Shown piece after piece: positions 40,339-49,827 of a stretch of DNA of 59,089 nucleotides. The notes beneath the pieces were generated by a model. That model was not told where the DNA came from and did not search any database. It saw nothing but the letters and a program-made list of their open reading frames with translations. Origin of the DNA: an uncultured Anaerolineales bacterium (GTDB lineage: Bacteria > Chloroflexota > Anaerolineae > Anaerolineales > Villigracilaceae); the NCBI GenBank assembly GCA_949319575.1, contig CASGHD010000170.1:1-59089 (forward strand). The letters are read 5' to 3'. Numbering within the stretch: position 1 is the stretch's first letter; every line of letters starts with the position of its first letter. Made by a program: the position numbers and the translations under genes.

Positions 40339-41355
40339 ATGACGCGAATCGTAGTAGACGCCATGGGGAGCGACAATTCCCCAACCCCAGACGTGGAAGG
40401 CGCGGTGATGGCGGCGCGCGAGCACGGGGTGGAGATCATCTTGACGGGAGACGCTTCGCGGATTCAGCCCCTGCTTGATTCTAACCATGCGGCGACTCTG
40501 CCCATTCGCATCGTCCACGCGCCAGAAACGTTGACGATGAAGGACAAAGGGGAAGACCTGGTGATGAAAGCGCGTCACAAGGAAGCGCAGAATTCGATGG
40601 CGATCGGGTACGATCTCGTGAAAAACGGCGAAGCCGACGCGTTCGTAACAATGGGCAACACCGGCGCGGCAATGGTCACGGCGCTATTCAGGCTGGGCAG
40701 AATCAGGGGCGTGGACCGGCCCGCGCTGGCGGGACCAATTCCCACTGCGAAAGGAATCGTGATCCTGCTCGATCTCGGCGCGAATCCCGATTGCAAACCG
40801 GAGAACCTCCTGCAATTTGGGATCATGGGCAGTGTGTATGCGGAGCGAGCGCGCGGCGTAAAAAATCCGCGCGTGGGTTTGGTATCGAACGGCGAAGAAG
40901 CGGGTAAAGGAAGCGAACTCGTCAAAATGGCATATCCTTTACTGGCAGAGGCTAAACTAAACTTTGTCGGCAACCTGGAAGGAAAAGAACTTTTCGGCGG
41001 CCATGCCGATGTGGCAGTAGCCGATGGGTTTACTGGAAATGTATTGCTCAAATCTTCCGAGGCGGTTGCCAAACTGCTGGTGGATAAGATCCGCGAGTCT
41101 ATCAAAGGCGGGGGGCCGCTGGCGCTGCTGGGCGGCGCGTTGATCCGTCCCGCGATGGGTAAGGTGCGTAAACTACTCGATCCCGCCGAAGAAGGCGCGG
41201 CTCCCCTGCTCGGCGTGAACGGATTGGCATTTATCGGGCATGGAAGGTCGGATGCTCTTGCGATTAAAAACGCCATCCGCGTGGCAAAAGAGGCGGCAGA
41301 GTCAAAAGTGCTGGATGCGTTAAGAAGCGCGATTGAGGAAAGTTTGAAAAAATAG
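40339..41355 (+). CDS. plsX: phosphate acyltransferase PlsX
   Basis: 338-residue PlsX, which makes acyl-phosphate from acyl-ACP for phosphatidic acid synthesis. Signature segments: VVDAMGSDNSPTP at the N-terminus, MGNTGAAMVTALF near 105, LLDLGANPDC near 143, GNLEGKELFGG near 215 and GFTGNVLLK near 235. The ATG at 40339 follows GGAG by 6 nt; an in-frame TTG upstream overlaps that site and is rejected. fabH, acpP and other lipid genes often found near plsX are absent here. Confidence 0.95.
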   Translation: MTRIVVDAMGSDNSPTPDVEGAVMAAREHGVEIILTGDASRIQPLLDSNHAATLPIRIVHAPETLTMKDKGEDLVMKARHKEAQNSMAIGYDLVKNGEADAFVTMGNTGAAMVTALFRLGRIRGVDRPALAGPIPTAKGIVILLDLGANPDCKPENLLQFGIMGSVYAERARGVKNPRVGLVSNGEEAGKGSELVKMAYPLLAEAKLNFVGNLEGKELFGGHADVAVADGFTGNVLLKSSEAVAKLLVDKIRESIKGGGPLALLGGALIRPAMGKVRKLLDPAEEGAAPLLGVNGLAFIGHGRSDALAIKNAIRVAKEAAESKVLDALRSAIEESLKK

Positions 41356-41422
41356 AATCACCGCGAAGCAAGTTCTTTTTTTCTTAGCGCACATTGCGCG
41401 CTTCGCAGTTAAAAAGGCAGTT

Positions 41423-42130
41423 ATGAAAATCATTAGAAACGACAAATTGATCCAACGCAACGGAAAAATCGGCGGTGTTGCGATCCTGCTTTCCATCATC
41501 ACACTGATCGGGGGCTTTTTCGTCAACGTCAACAACTTATCGGGCGAAGATATGCGCTCTTTCTATATCACTCTGGCTTCCTTCGTTGTCGGCTTCATAC
41601 TGGTTCAGGTTGGGTTGTATTTTGTAAACCGCTATGGGGGCAAGCCGCGCATGGATGAACGTCTCGACGCCGCGCTCAAAGGTTTGCCCGGCGATTTCGC
41701 GATCTATCATTTCACAACGCCAGCCTCGCATTTGCTTGTGGGTCCAGCAGGAGTTTGGGCGCTGATTCCCTATCGCTTGCGCGGCATGGTTGAGTTCAGA
41801 AAAAACCGTTGGCGGGTTGGGGGTGGCGGATTCCTACAAGCGTACATGAGCATCTTCGGTCAGGAGGGAATCGGGCGTCCCGACCTGGATGCGGAAAACG
41901 AGATCGGCAAGGTCAAAAAATTGCTGGCAAAACATTTTGAAGAAAGCGAAATTCCAGAGGTCAATGCGGTATTGGTCTTCACCAATGAACTAGCCGCGAT
42001 TCAAGCCGAGGGCGCGCCTCTGTCCGCGTTGAAAGCGGACCAGCTCAAAAGTTTTATTCGGCAAAAAGTAAAAGAGAAACTAATTACACAAGCACAACTC
42101 GCGGCAGTGAAAACCGCGTTGCCTGATTAA
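41423..42130 (+). CDS. two-TM NERD-like protein
   Basis: 235-residue membrane protein. Two helices at about 19-37 and 48-68 are followed by a soluble domain with HLLVGPAGVWALIPY, a pattern like the NERD (nuclease-related) domain (HVLVGPxGVFVIE), then DAENEIGKVKKLLAKHF and VNAVLVFTNE. The canonical K of the NERD core is not clear, so nuclease activity is doubtful. AAGG lies upstream of the ATG. A family A palindrome follows the stop. Confidence 0.65.
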   Translation: MKIIRNDKLIQRNGKIGGVAILLSIITLIGGFFVNVNNLSGEDMRSFYITLASFVVGFILVQVGLYFVNRYGGKPRMDERLDAALKGLPGDFAIYHFTTPASHLLVGPAGVWALIPYRLRGMVEFRKNRWRVGGGGFLQAYMSIFGQEGIGRPDLDAENEIGKVKKLLAKHFEESEIPEVNAVLVFTNELAAIQAEGAPLSALKADQLKSFIRQKVKEKLITQAQLAAVKTALPD

Positions 42131-42140
42131 TTTCAGGCAC

Positions 42141-42237
42141 ATGTCGTTGCGAGGAGGCGTTCGTTGCCGACGAAGCAATCTCCTCGATAACCAGGGGATT
42201 GCTTCGGGCGAAGAGCAAGAGCGCCTCGCAACGACAT
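42141..42237. repeat. palindromic repeat, family A
   Basis: Ends ATGTCGTTGCGAGG (42141) and CCTCGCAACGACAT (42224-42237) are exact inverse complements. The interior carries GAAGCAATCTCCTCG and GGGGATTGCTTCG. It is in the gap between the NERD-like and multi-TM genes. Confidence 0.85.
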
Positions 42238-42268
42238 GGCAGGTGGTTTATGATACACTTGTTCTATT

Positions 42269-43663
42269 ATGCAATTTTCGATGATGGAAAAATTTATTGC
42301 TGATCGCTGGACAACTATAATTATTCTCGGCATTCTAGCGATGGGAATTTGGTTCCGCGCAACAATCTATGGAGATTTGCGGCTTTCAGCGGGGATGAGC
42401 GATACGCCGAGTTACATTAATTCTTCACGAGCAAAGTTGTTTTCACCACAGATGTTTAGCGGTGAGCGGCTATTCACAACCAACCTCTTGTATAAACTTG
42501 CCAATGATCCTATCCGTTGCCCGTTAACGATCATCGGCAATCCTTCGGTAGGTATCGAATTACCTCGTGATATTCAGCCTTGCTTTGACAAAATCGCCGT
42601 TCTGCAAAATACGCTCGCCATTTTTGCGTGGTCGTTCCTTGCGCTGATCGTCTCGCGCTGGTTGTTTCATCCGTTTTACAAGACACTAGCTGTTCTTCTG
42701 GTATTGGCTTTTGGTTTCTCCCCCCAGATCGCCGAATGGGACAGCGTCCTCAGTTCCGAGTCCATCTCGCTTTCCATGTTTGCGATCTTAATAGGGTTGA
42801 TGTTGGAAGTCTCGCAGAGGCTCGCCAGAGATCGAAGTCAGCGCTTGTCAACGACAACCAAGGGATTAATCACCCTCTGGTTAATTGTTTTCATCCTGTG
42901 GGTTTTTCTGCGCGATGTTCATATTTACGCAAGTTTGATAACTGTAGTTTTGTTGCTTCCATTTCTGTTGGTGAAAAAGATACGCCTCACCAACAGTATT
43001 CCAATAGTTGTGTATATACTCAGCGGAATATTTATCCTAGGGATGTACACGACACAGAAAAGTTCGAGATGGGAACTTCCCTTGTTCCATGTGATGGACG
43101 GTCGTGTCTTTACAGATCAAGGCATGGTAAATTATTTTGTCACCCGCTTTGATATGCCGCGCGACCCATCCAGCCTTGAGTATTCGGAATGGTTCAACAC
43201 GCGCGGATTCAGATCCTATGGAATATTTCTTGCAACCCACCCGCGATATGCGCTTTCTGCGCTCATGGAGCGTTCGGACTATTTATCTGAAGATTTTGTT
43301 CAACCCTACTTTACCACTGCGGAAATCCGTTCTCGAAAAACCCTATTGGACATGGGAAGAATCGTTCACCCTGAAACGAATGCTGTTTTTCTAATTGACT
43401 TCATCCTCGTGGCGTCTATGTTGATAAACAGCCTAAAATCTTCAACTGGCAGGGCGTGGGCATGGACCTGGTTTGCGGTGTGGATGTTTTTCTTCGGAAG
43501 CGCATCCGTGCTGTTGAGTTTTTTCGGAGACAACATCGGAATTCATCGCCATATATTTCCCTATGTTGAGATATTCCGTTTACTATTATGGATCGGTCTG
43601 TTAGCAAACTTAGATTCGCTGGTTCATAGTTTTGAACCTATTACCATTCAAACGAAAGAATAA
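42269..43663 (+). CDS. multi-TM membrane protein, unknown
   Basis: 464-residue protein with about 9-10 predicted membrane helices and an extracytoplasmic loop after helix 1 (residues about 32-110) that contains SDTPSY and several aromatic residues. The layout (one helix, acidic loop, then many helices) recalls GT-C-fold glycosyltransferases, but no clear catalytic DxD or ExE motif can be assigned. The start is uncertain between ATG 42269 and later ATGs. It lies 9 bp ahead of the dinG-like gene. Confidence 0.65.
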   Translation: MQFSMMEKFIADRWTTIIILGILAMGIWFRATIYGDLRLSAGMSDTPSYINSSRAKLFSPQMFSGERLFTTNLLYKLANDPIRCPLTIIGNPSVGIELPRDIQPCFDKIAVLQNTLAIFAWSFLALIVSRWLFHPFYKTLAVLLVLAFGFSPQIAEWDSVLSSESISLSMFAILIGLMLEVSQRLARDRSQRLSTTTKGLITLWLIVFILWVFLRDVHIYASLITVVLLLPFLLVKKIRLTNSIPIVVYILSGIFILGMYTTQKSSRWELPLFHVMDGRVFTDQGMVNYFVTRFDMPRDPSSLEYSEWFNTRGFRSYGIFLATHPRYALSALMERSDYLSEDFVQPYFTTAEIRSRKTLLDMGRIVHPETNAVFLIDFILVASMLINSLKSSTGRAWAWTWFAVWMFFFGSASVLLSFFGDNIGIHRHIFPYVEIFRLLLWIGLLANLDSLVHSFEPITIQTKE

Positions 43664-43666
43664 AAT
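43661..43666 (+). promoter_or_regulatory. leaderless -10 element
   Basis: TAAAAT ending 6 nt before the ATG at 43673, overlapping the stop codon of the upstream membrane protein. No -35 at normal spacing (TTGAAC is 23 nt away). Confidence 0.5.
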
Positions 43667-43672
43667 AACCTC

Positions 43673-46468
43673 ATGCAATCAATCGTAGCCATAGACATCG
43701 AAACAACAGGATTAAACGACGAGCGCGACGCAATCATCGAGATCGGAGCAGTGAAATTTAAAGGGCATCGCGTCGAAGATGAGTGGACATCGGTCATCAA
43801 CCCTGGCAGGCACATCCCAGAATTTATCACGAGTCTGACGGGCATCAGCGACGCCGAGACGCGCAACGCGCCGAAACTGCGCGACATCATCCACGAGTTG
43901 GAAGCGTTCGTCGGCGACGCGCCCGTGGTGGGACATAACATCCGTTTTGATCTAGGGTTTTTACAAAAGCAGGCGGGCATCCTTCACAACAACGAAGTGA
44001 TTGACACGTACGAGATCGCGGCAGTGGTCATGCCTGCCGCGAGCCGATACAACCTCGGCGCGCTCGGCAAGCAATTGGGAATTTTATTACCTGCCACCCA
44101 CCGCGCGCTCGATGACGCTAAAGTGACGATGGCGGCGTTCAACAAATTATTCGAGTTGGCGCGCGAACTCCCGCGCGAGTTGGTGGATGAAATTGTGCGC
44201 CTCAGCGAACCCATCGTCGAATGGGACGGTCGTTGGGTCTTCCAACAAGTTTTGGGGTCGCAAGCGAAAGAGGGCATCAAAGCGAAGAAAATATCGAAGA
44301 AAAATAATCATGCGGCGCGGTTCGACGATTCGAATTTTCCGCCGTTGGATAACCCCGATGAGCCGAAACCGCTCAACACCGATGAAGTCGCCTCCGTGTT
44401 GGAATACGGCGGGCCGTTCTCTCAATACTTTGAGTCGTTCGAGCAGAGACCCGAACAAGTTGAGATGATGCGCATGGTGGCAAACGCGCTTTCGTATGGA
44501 AATCATTTGATGGTCGAAGCGGGAACGGGCGTTGGAAAAAGTTTTGCCTATCTCGTGCCTGCCGCGTTATTCTCGTTGCAAAATAACACGCGCGTGGTCG
44601 TTTCGACGAATACGATCAACTTGCAAGATCAACTCATTCAACGCGACCTGCCGAATTTAAGTCAGGCGTTGAATCTTGATTTTCGTTTTTCGGTGTTGAA
44701 GGGGCGTTCGAATTATCTTTGCCCGCGCAAGGTGGACAACATGCGCCAATCGTATCCGCGCAATACGGACGAGATGCGTGTGCTGGCGAAAGTGTTGGTC
44801 TGGCAATTAAATAATTCGAGCGGAGATCGAAGCGAATTAAATCTCACGGGACCGACCGAGCGCGAGGCGTGGAATAGACTGTCGGCGGAGGATGATGCTT
44901 GCACATCCGAGACGTGCATCAAGCGTATGGGCGGCGCGTGTCCGTTCCATCGCGCCAAGACCGCGTCGCAATCCGCGCACGTGCTCGTCGTCAATCATGC
45001 GCTGTTGCTGTCGGATGTCGCCACGGGAAGCAAAGTCCTGCCCGAATATTCGCATCTCATCATTGACGAGGGGCATCATTTGGAATCGGCGACGACGAAC
45101 GCGATGTCGTTTCGCTTGAATCAATACGACCTGGATCGCATGATGAAAGAAGTCGGCGGATCGAACGCGGGAGCGCTTGGAAAACTTCTCGGCGAGACGA
45201 TCAACACGCTTCGCCCCTCGGACTTCGGCCTGCTTCAAAAAAATGTGAGTCACGCCACAGACATGGCGTTCCGCATCGAGCAGATGAACCGCGAGTTCTT
45301 CAATGTGTTGAGCGAGTTCGCGCGCTTGCAACGCGAGGGGCAACCGCCATCGAATTACGCATGGCAGGCGCGCGTGTTGCCCGCGACGCGCACGCTTCCG
45401 TTTTGGGATGAAGTGGAAATGGCATGGGACGCAACAGGTGAGACGTTGCGAAATTTACTTGGCGAGCTAGCGATCATCTACAAAGCCGCCGCAGACTTGT
45501 ACGCCGAGGGACACGACAATCTCGAAGACGTGATGGGCGACATCAGCAACGTCGTCCGCAGGCTGACCGAAGCCGAAGCGAATATCTCAGGCATGATCAG
45601 CAAACCGATTCAAGGCATGGTGTATTGGATCGAAGTCCAGCCGAATCAAAATCGCTTGTCGTTGAACGCCGCGCCGTTGAGTGTTGCATCGCTCGTTGAA
45701 AAAAATCTGTGGCACGAGAAACGCTCCGTCGTGTTGACCTCCGCCACGTTGACCACACACGGCGAATTTCAATATCTACGCAACACCCTCGGCGCAGACG
45801 AAGCCGACGAGATGCAACTCGGCTCGCCGTACGATTACGAGAGCGCGGCTCTGCTTTACATTGCAAACGATATTCCCGAACCCAATCAAAACGGTTACGA
45901 GCAGGTTCTCAACAACACCCTGATCGCCACCGCCAAAGCCACAGGCGGACGGATGCTCGTGCTGTTCACATCCTACACCGCGTTGAAGAAAGCCGCCAAA
46001 GCCATCACAGGTCCGCTGGCGCGCGACGACATTTACGTCTATGAACAAGGCGATGGCGCGTCACCGAACGCGTTGCTTGAGTCGTTCAAAGCAACCGAAC
46101 GCGCGGTATTGCTGGGAACCAAATCCTTTTGGGAAGGCGTGGACGTGCCAGGCGATTCGCTTTCCGTTGTGGTGATAACCAAACTCCCCTTCGATGTCCC
46201 CACTGATCCGCTCATCGCGGCGCGCTCTGAAACGTACGAAGACTCGTTCAATCAATATTATCTGCCCGAAGCGATTCTAAAGTTTAGGCAAGGCTTTGGT
46301 CGTTTGATTCGAACTGCCTCCGACCGCGGCGTAGTCGTTATTTTGGATCGCCGCGTGCTGACAAAGCAATACGGCAGGATGTTCTTGGAGTCGTTACCTC
46401 CGTGTACCGCGCGGCAGGGACCTGCGTCCAATTTGCCGAGGGAAGCGGGAAGTTGGTTGGGGATGTAA
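43673..46468 (+). CDS. dinG: DnaQ-DinG fusion: 3'-5' exonuclease and FeS helicase
   Basis: 931 residues. The DnaQ-like exonuclease (1-165) keeps all catalytic acids: AIDIETTGL (D, E), GHNIRFDLGF and HRALDDAKV. The DinG/XPD-type helicase follows, with Walker A EAGTGVGKS near 283, IIDEGHHLE near 463 and the motif VI-like arginines near 885 (FRQGFGRLIRT). Cys in LCPRK (near 350), CTSETC (near 408) and GACPF (near 420) match an XPD-type FeS cluster, which many bacterial fusions lack. The C-terminus is complete. The message is predicted to be leaderless. Confidence 0.9.
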   Translation: MQSIVAIDIETTGLNDERDAIIEIGAVKFKGHRVEDEWTSVINPGRHIPEFITSLTGISDAETRNAPKLRDIIHELEAFVGDAPVVGHNIRFDLGFLQKQAGILHNNEVIDTYEIAAVVMPAASRYNLGALGKQLGILLPATHRALDDAKVTMAAFNKLFELARELPRELVDEIVRLSEPIVEWDGRWVFQQVLGSQAKEGIKAKKISKKNNHAARFDDSNFPPLDNPDEPKPLNTDEVASVLEYGGPFSQYFESFEQRPEQVEMMRMVANALSYGNHLMVEAGTGVGKSFAYLVPAALFSLQNNTRVVVSTNTINLQDQLIQRDLPNLSQALNLDFRFSVLKGRSNYLCPRKVDNMRQSYPRNTDEMRVLAKVLVWQLNNSSGDRSELNLTGPTEREAWNRLSAEDDACTSETCIKRMGGACPFHRAKTASQSAHVLVVNHALLLSDVATGSKVLPEYSHLIIDEGHHLESATTNAMSFRLNQYDLDRMMKEVGGSNAGALGKLLGETINTLRPSDFGLLQKNVSHATDMAFRIEQMNREFFNVLSEFARLQREGQPPSNYAWQARVLPATRTLPFWDEVEMAWDATGETLRNLLGELAIIYKAAADLYAEGHDNLEDVMGDISNVVRRLTEAEANISGMISKPIQGMVYWIEVQPNQNRLSLNAAPLSVASLVEKNLWHEKRSVVLTSATLTTHGEFQYLRNTLGADEADEMQLGSPYDYESAALLYIANDIPEPNQNGYEQVLNNTLIATAKATGGRMLVLFTSYTALKKAAKAITGPLARDDIYVYEQGDGASPNALLESFKATERAVLLGTKSFWEGVDVPGDSLSVVVITKLPFDVPTDPLIAARSETYEDSFNQYYLPEAILKFRQGFGRLIRTASDRGVVVILDRRVLTKQYGRMFLESLPPCTARQGPASNLPREAGSWLGM

Positions 46469-46534
46469 AAACGACGAGTTGTGAAGCGCGATTTCAGCAA
46501 CCATAAATAGTGCTATAATCCTGAAAAAGTTACC

Positions 46535-46738
46535 ATGGCCACTTTATCTCTCGATGACAGACACACCAAAGATTTGATCAAGCAAGCGCTCCTGGAATTA
46601 TTTCAGGAACGTCGCGACCTATTCCACGACTTGTTCGAGGAACTACTCGAAGATGTCGGCTTCGCCAACGCCATGCGTGAAGGCGAAGACAGTGAAGTCG
46701 TGGACGAAAAGGAAGTAATGAAGGCTTTGAGGGCATAA
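46535..46738 (+). CDS. RelB-like antitoxin candidate
   Basis: 67-residue acidic, helical protein (LIKQALLELFQERRDLFHDL, EDSEVVDEKEVMKALRA). It lies 1 bp before a RelE-type toxin, so the pair is a likely type II toxin-antitoxin operon. No DNA-binding motif is obvious. TATAAT lies 15 nt before the ATG. Confidence 0.75.
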   Translation: MATLSLDDRHTKDLIKQALLELFQERRDLFHDLFEELLEDVGFANAMREGEDSEVVDEKEVMKALRA

Positions 46739-46739
46739 C

Positions 46740-47006
46740 GTGGATTTGGAATTCCGCGAAAGTTTTCTCAAGGATGTAAACCACATCAGAGAAAAAGATG
46801 TGAAAATGAAAGTCGCCGCCGTGATTACAGAAGTCAAGGCGGCTTCTTCATTGTCCGCCATTCGGAATGTCAAGAAAATGGAGGGGAGCCAAAATTATTA
46901 TCGCATCCGTATTGGGGATTACAGAATTGGCGTCAAGGCGCAGGATAGGATTCTCGTTTTTCTTCGCTGTTTGCATCGAAAAGACATTTATCGTTACTTC
47001 CCTTAA
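46740..47006 (+). CDS. RelE/ParE-family toxin
   Basis: 88 residues from GTG 46740, one base after the antitoxin stop. The RelE fold is visible: LEFRESFLKDVNHIREK, a central MEGSQNYYRIRIGDYRIGVK and a C-terminal LVFLRCLHRKDIYRYFP. The typical catalytic Arg and Lys are present in RIRIGDYRI and HRKDIY. It is expected to be a ribosome-dependent mRNA endonuclease, but ParE-type action cannot be excluded. Confidence 0.85.
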   Translation: MDLEFRESFLKDVNHIREKDVKMKVAAVITEVKAASSLSAIRNVKKMEGSQNYYRIRIGDYRIGVKAQDRILVFLRCLHRKDIYRYFP

Positions 47007-47014
47007 ATCAAACC

Positions 47015-47419
47015 ATGTCCCAACCCCCAACCATCCTCTTCGTCTGCGAACACGGCGCGGCGAAAAGCGTCATTGCCGCGGCATATTTCAACAAACTGGC
47101 GAGTGAAATAAATTTGAACGTCCGCGCCATCGCGCGCGGCACAAACCCCAACGAGGAATTGTCACCCAAAACAATCACGGGCTTGCAAGCCGACGGTTTG
47201 ACACCGACCGAATCTATCCCGCAGAAATTATCGCGGGTAGATTTCGAGTCTGCCCAACGCGTTGTCGCGTTTTGCGAATTGCCTGAGGAATACAGGAGCA
47301 AAGCAGTTTTCGAACAATGGGATGGAGTCCCGCCTGTGAGCGAAGATTACGATAAAGCGCGGGATGCGATTGTGGAAAGAATCAATCGGCTTATCGCTGA
47401 ACAGAAAGACAGAGCCTAA
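47015..47419 (+). CDS. LMW phosphatase-like protein with Lys in the P-loop
   Basis: 134-residue protein of the low-molecular-weight tyrosine phosphatase/ArsC fold. The P-loop reads CEHGAAKS at residues 11-18, so the position usually held by the catalytic Arg of C-x5-R is Lys. A general-acid Asp late in the fold (VSEDYDKARDAI) is plausible. Phosphatase or arsenate-reductase activity is therefore uncertain. It abuts the chrA gene with no gap, suggesting a shared role in oxyanion handling or just co-transcription. Confidence 0.78.
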   Translation: MSQPPTILFVCEHGAAKSVIAAAYFNKLASEINLNVRAIARGTNPNEELSPKTITGLQADGLTPTESIPQKLSRVDFESAQRVVAFCELPEEYRSKAVFEQWDGVPPVSEDYDKARDAIVERINRLIAEQKDRA

Positions 47420-48577
47420 ATGGAAAACGGGGAAACGTCAGAAAAAATACCCGACGGGCGCGAGGTGTTTCTATATTTTCTGCTTTTAGGCTTCATCAAT
47501 ATTGGGGGACCCGTCGCGCAAATTACCATGATGTACAACAAAATGGTCGAGCAAAGTCAATGGCTCTCCAAAGACCGCTTTGTCAAGATCATGGGGTTCA
47601 CTCACATGCTGCCAGGGCCCGAGGCGTTGCAATTGGCGATTTATGTGGGCTACCTCAAGAAAGGCATTCTGGGCGGAATTCTGGCAGGGCTGACTTTTAT
47701 TATCCCTGGCGCGTTGGTCATGATCATCCTTAGCCATTTGTACGTCACGTATGGGAATCTATCGCAAGTGAATGATGTCTTATACATCTTGAAGCCCGCC
47801 GTGCTCGGAATCATTGGCGCGGGGATTATCAAGTTAGGTAAAGCCGCAATTACAAACGCGCGGCTTGCCGCGATTTTGATCACAGCCACTTTAGCCATGC
47901 TCTTTATCAAAATTGACTTTCTCTTTGTCCTCTTCCTTGCAGGACTCGTAAATTTACTCCTTGCAGTGGGCGCTCCTCGTTTGAACGCATCATTGGGTTT
48001 AATCCCTGTTTTCATAGCCAATCTGAAAGACTCCTTCTTTGCCGATGACAAATGGATTCAAATGGCTTGGCTGTTCCTCAAAACGGGACTGTTCAGCTTT
48101 GGCGGCGCGTATGCCTCCCTTGCATTTCTACAGCGCGGCGCGGTGGATCAGTTCCACTGGGTCACCGCCGAGCAACTCTTAGACGGCGTCGCGCTCAGCG
48201 TGGCAACCCCGGGACCGTTTATGTTGTTCACCACGTTTGTCGGTTATCTGGCGGGCGGTGTTACAGGCGCGGTCATTGCAACATTCTTTGTTTTTTTGCC
48301 ATCCTTCGTCTTTGTCATCCTGGGCGCGAAGTATATTGAACAGGCACAAAACAATCGCTCCGTTCAGGCTTTTCTGGCAGGCATCAGCGCGGGAGTGGTT
48401 GGAGTCATCCTGGTTGTATCGTTGGAACTTGCTCCAAGCGCGCTGGTCGGCGCGCCAAGTATCCTCATTGCTTTGCTTGCTTTTGCTTTGATTACATTTC
48501 TCAAAGCGGATGTGGCGCGAGTTGCGATTGGAACGATAATCGTGGGGATATGCTACGCAGTCCTACAATCCGTGTAA
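47420..48577 (+). CDS. chrA: chromate transporter ChrA
   Basis: 385-residue two-domain CHR permease. Each half has the CHR signature: FINIGGPVAQITMM with LPGPEALQLAIYVGY in the N-half, and TGLFSFGGAYASLAFL with ATPGPFMLFTTFVGYLAGG in the C-half. About ten membrane helices are predicted. Such proteins export chromate or sulfate-like anions. The start directly follows the stop of the phosphatase-like gene. Confidence 0.92.
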   Translation: MENGETSEKIPDGREVFLYFLLLGFINIGGPVAQITMMYNKMVEQSQWLSKDRFVKIMGFTHMLPGPEALQLAIYVGYLKKGILGGILAGLTFIIPGALVMIILSHLYVTYGNLSQVNDVLYILKPAVLGIIGAGIIKLGKAAITNARLAAILITATLAMLFIKIDFLFVLFLAGLVNLLLAVGAPRLNASLGLIPVFIANLKDSFFADDKWIQMAWLFLKTGLFSFGGAYASLAFLQRGAVDQFHWVTAEQLLDGVALSVATPGPFMLFTTFVGYLAGGVTGAVIATFFVFLPSFVFVILGAKYIEQAQNNRSVQAFLAGISAGVVGVILVVSLELAPSALVGAPSILIALLAFALITFLKADVARVAIGTIIVGICYAVLQSV

Positions 48578-48578
48578 C

Positions 48579-49787
48579 ATGAACCCCAATATCACTATCC
48601 TCTTCTCCACACGCATCATCCGCTTGTTTTGTTACGGGTTTCTCTCCGTCATCCTCGCGCTATATCTTTCCGAAGCAGGATTCACCGAAACACAGATCGG
48701 ACTGCTCTTCACGCTCACCCTCCTCGGCGACGCGGTCATTTCGTTGTGGCTCACCACCTCCGCGGATCGGTTCGGCAGAAAACGGACATTGCTCATCGGC
48801 GCGGTCTTGATGATGGGGGCAGGCATCGGCTTTGTGCTGACAAAAAACTTCGCCCTGCTTGCGCTCGCGGCGATCATCGGCGTCATCAGCCCGGGCGGGA
48901 GCGATATCGGTCCGTTTTTATCTGTGGAGCAGGCAAGCCTCACACAATTGATCTCGAACGAAAAGCGGACACACTTCTTCGCATGGTACAACCTCGTCGG
49001 TTCTTTCGCAACCGCGACGGGCGCGCTGGCTGGCGGATGGCTTGCACAGTCCCTGCAACTCAGCGGCTGGACTGCGCTCGAATCCTATCGTTTTGTTTTG
49101 ATGGGCTACGCGCTCGGCGGATTCATTCTTTTACTTTTGTTCTTCAACGTTTCGCAGTCTATCGAAGTGAAAGGACAAACCGATTCAACGAGGCGCGTGC
49201 TCGGATTGCATCGCTCGCGTAAGGTGGTCTTCAAACTCAGCGCATTGTTCTCACTCGACGCGTTCGCGGGCGGCTTGCTCGTGCAAAGCATGTTCGCCTA
49301 CTGGTTCTTCGTCCGCTTCGGCGTGGACGCGGGGACGCTCGGCAGTATCTTCTTCGGCGCGAATATCCTCGCGGGCATCTCGGCATTGCTCGCCGTTCGC
49401 ATCGCCAACAAATTCGGTCTCATCAACACGATGGTCTTCACACACATTCCATCGAACATTCTGTTGATTCTGATTCCGCTCATGCCGACTCTCCCCCTCG
49501 CCATCGGAGTCCTTCTCATCCGCTTCAGCATCTCGCAGATGGACGTGCCGACGCGTCAATCCTACACGATGGCTGTTGTCGCCCCCGACGAGCGCTCCGC
49601 CGCTTCGGGCGTTACGGCCATCGCGCGTTCGGTCGGCGCGTCCGTTTCGCCGCTCCTCACAGGATTCTTTTTCGGCATCCCCGCGCTATTGAGCCTTCCA
49701 TTCTTTTTGGCGGGCGGGCTGAAAATAATCTACGACTTGCTACTCTTCCGCGAGTTTCGGGCTGTGAAGCCGCCCGAAGAAAACTGA
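48579..49787 (+). CDS. MFS transporter
   Basis: 402-residue major facilitator with about 12 helices and motif A as DRFGRKRTLLIGAV near residue 64. The second-half repeat VRIANKFGLINTMVF is also present. It starts 1 bp after chrA, in the same operon. Substrate is unknown; drug or small-molecule efflux is typical for this subgroup. Confidence 0.9.
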   Translation: MNPNITILFSTRIIRLFCYGFLSVILALYLSEAGFTETQIGLLFTLTLLGDAVISLWLTTSADRFGRKRTLLIGAVLMMGAGIGFVLTKNFALLALAAIIGVISPGGSDIGPFLSVEQASLTQLISNEKRTHFFAWYNLVGSFATATGALAGGWLAQSLQLSGWTALESYRFVLMGYALGGFILLLLFFNVSQSIEVKGQTDSTRRVLGLHRSRKVVFKLSALFSLDAFAGGLLVQSMFAYWFFVRFGVDAGTLGSIFFGANILAGISALLAVRIANKFGLINTMVFTHIPSNILLILIPLMPTLPLAIGVLLIRFSISQMDVPTRQSYTMAVVAPDERSAASGVTAIARSVGASVSPLLTGFFFGIPALLSLPFFLAGGLKIIYDLLLFREFRAVKPPEEN

Positions 49788-49813
49788 ATCAGCCGTCCCT
49801 GCGAATGAACCGT

Positions 49814-49819
49814 TATAAT
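49814..49819 (+). promoter_or_regulatory. leaderless -10 element
   Basis: TATAAT ending 8 nt before the ATG at 49828 of the arylamine N-acetyltransferase gene. No convincing -35. Confidence 0.5.
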
Positions 49820-49827
49820 TCAGCGGC

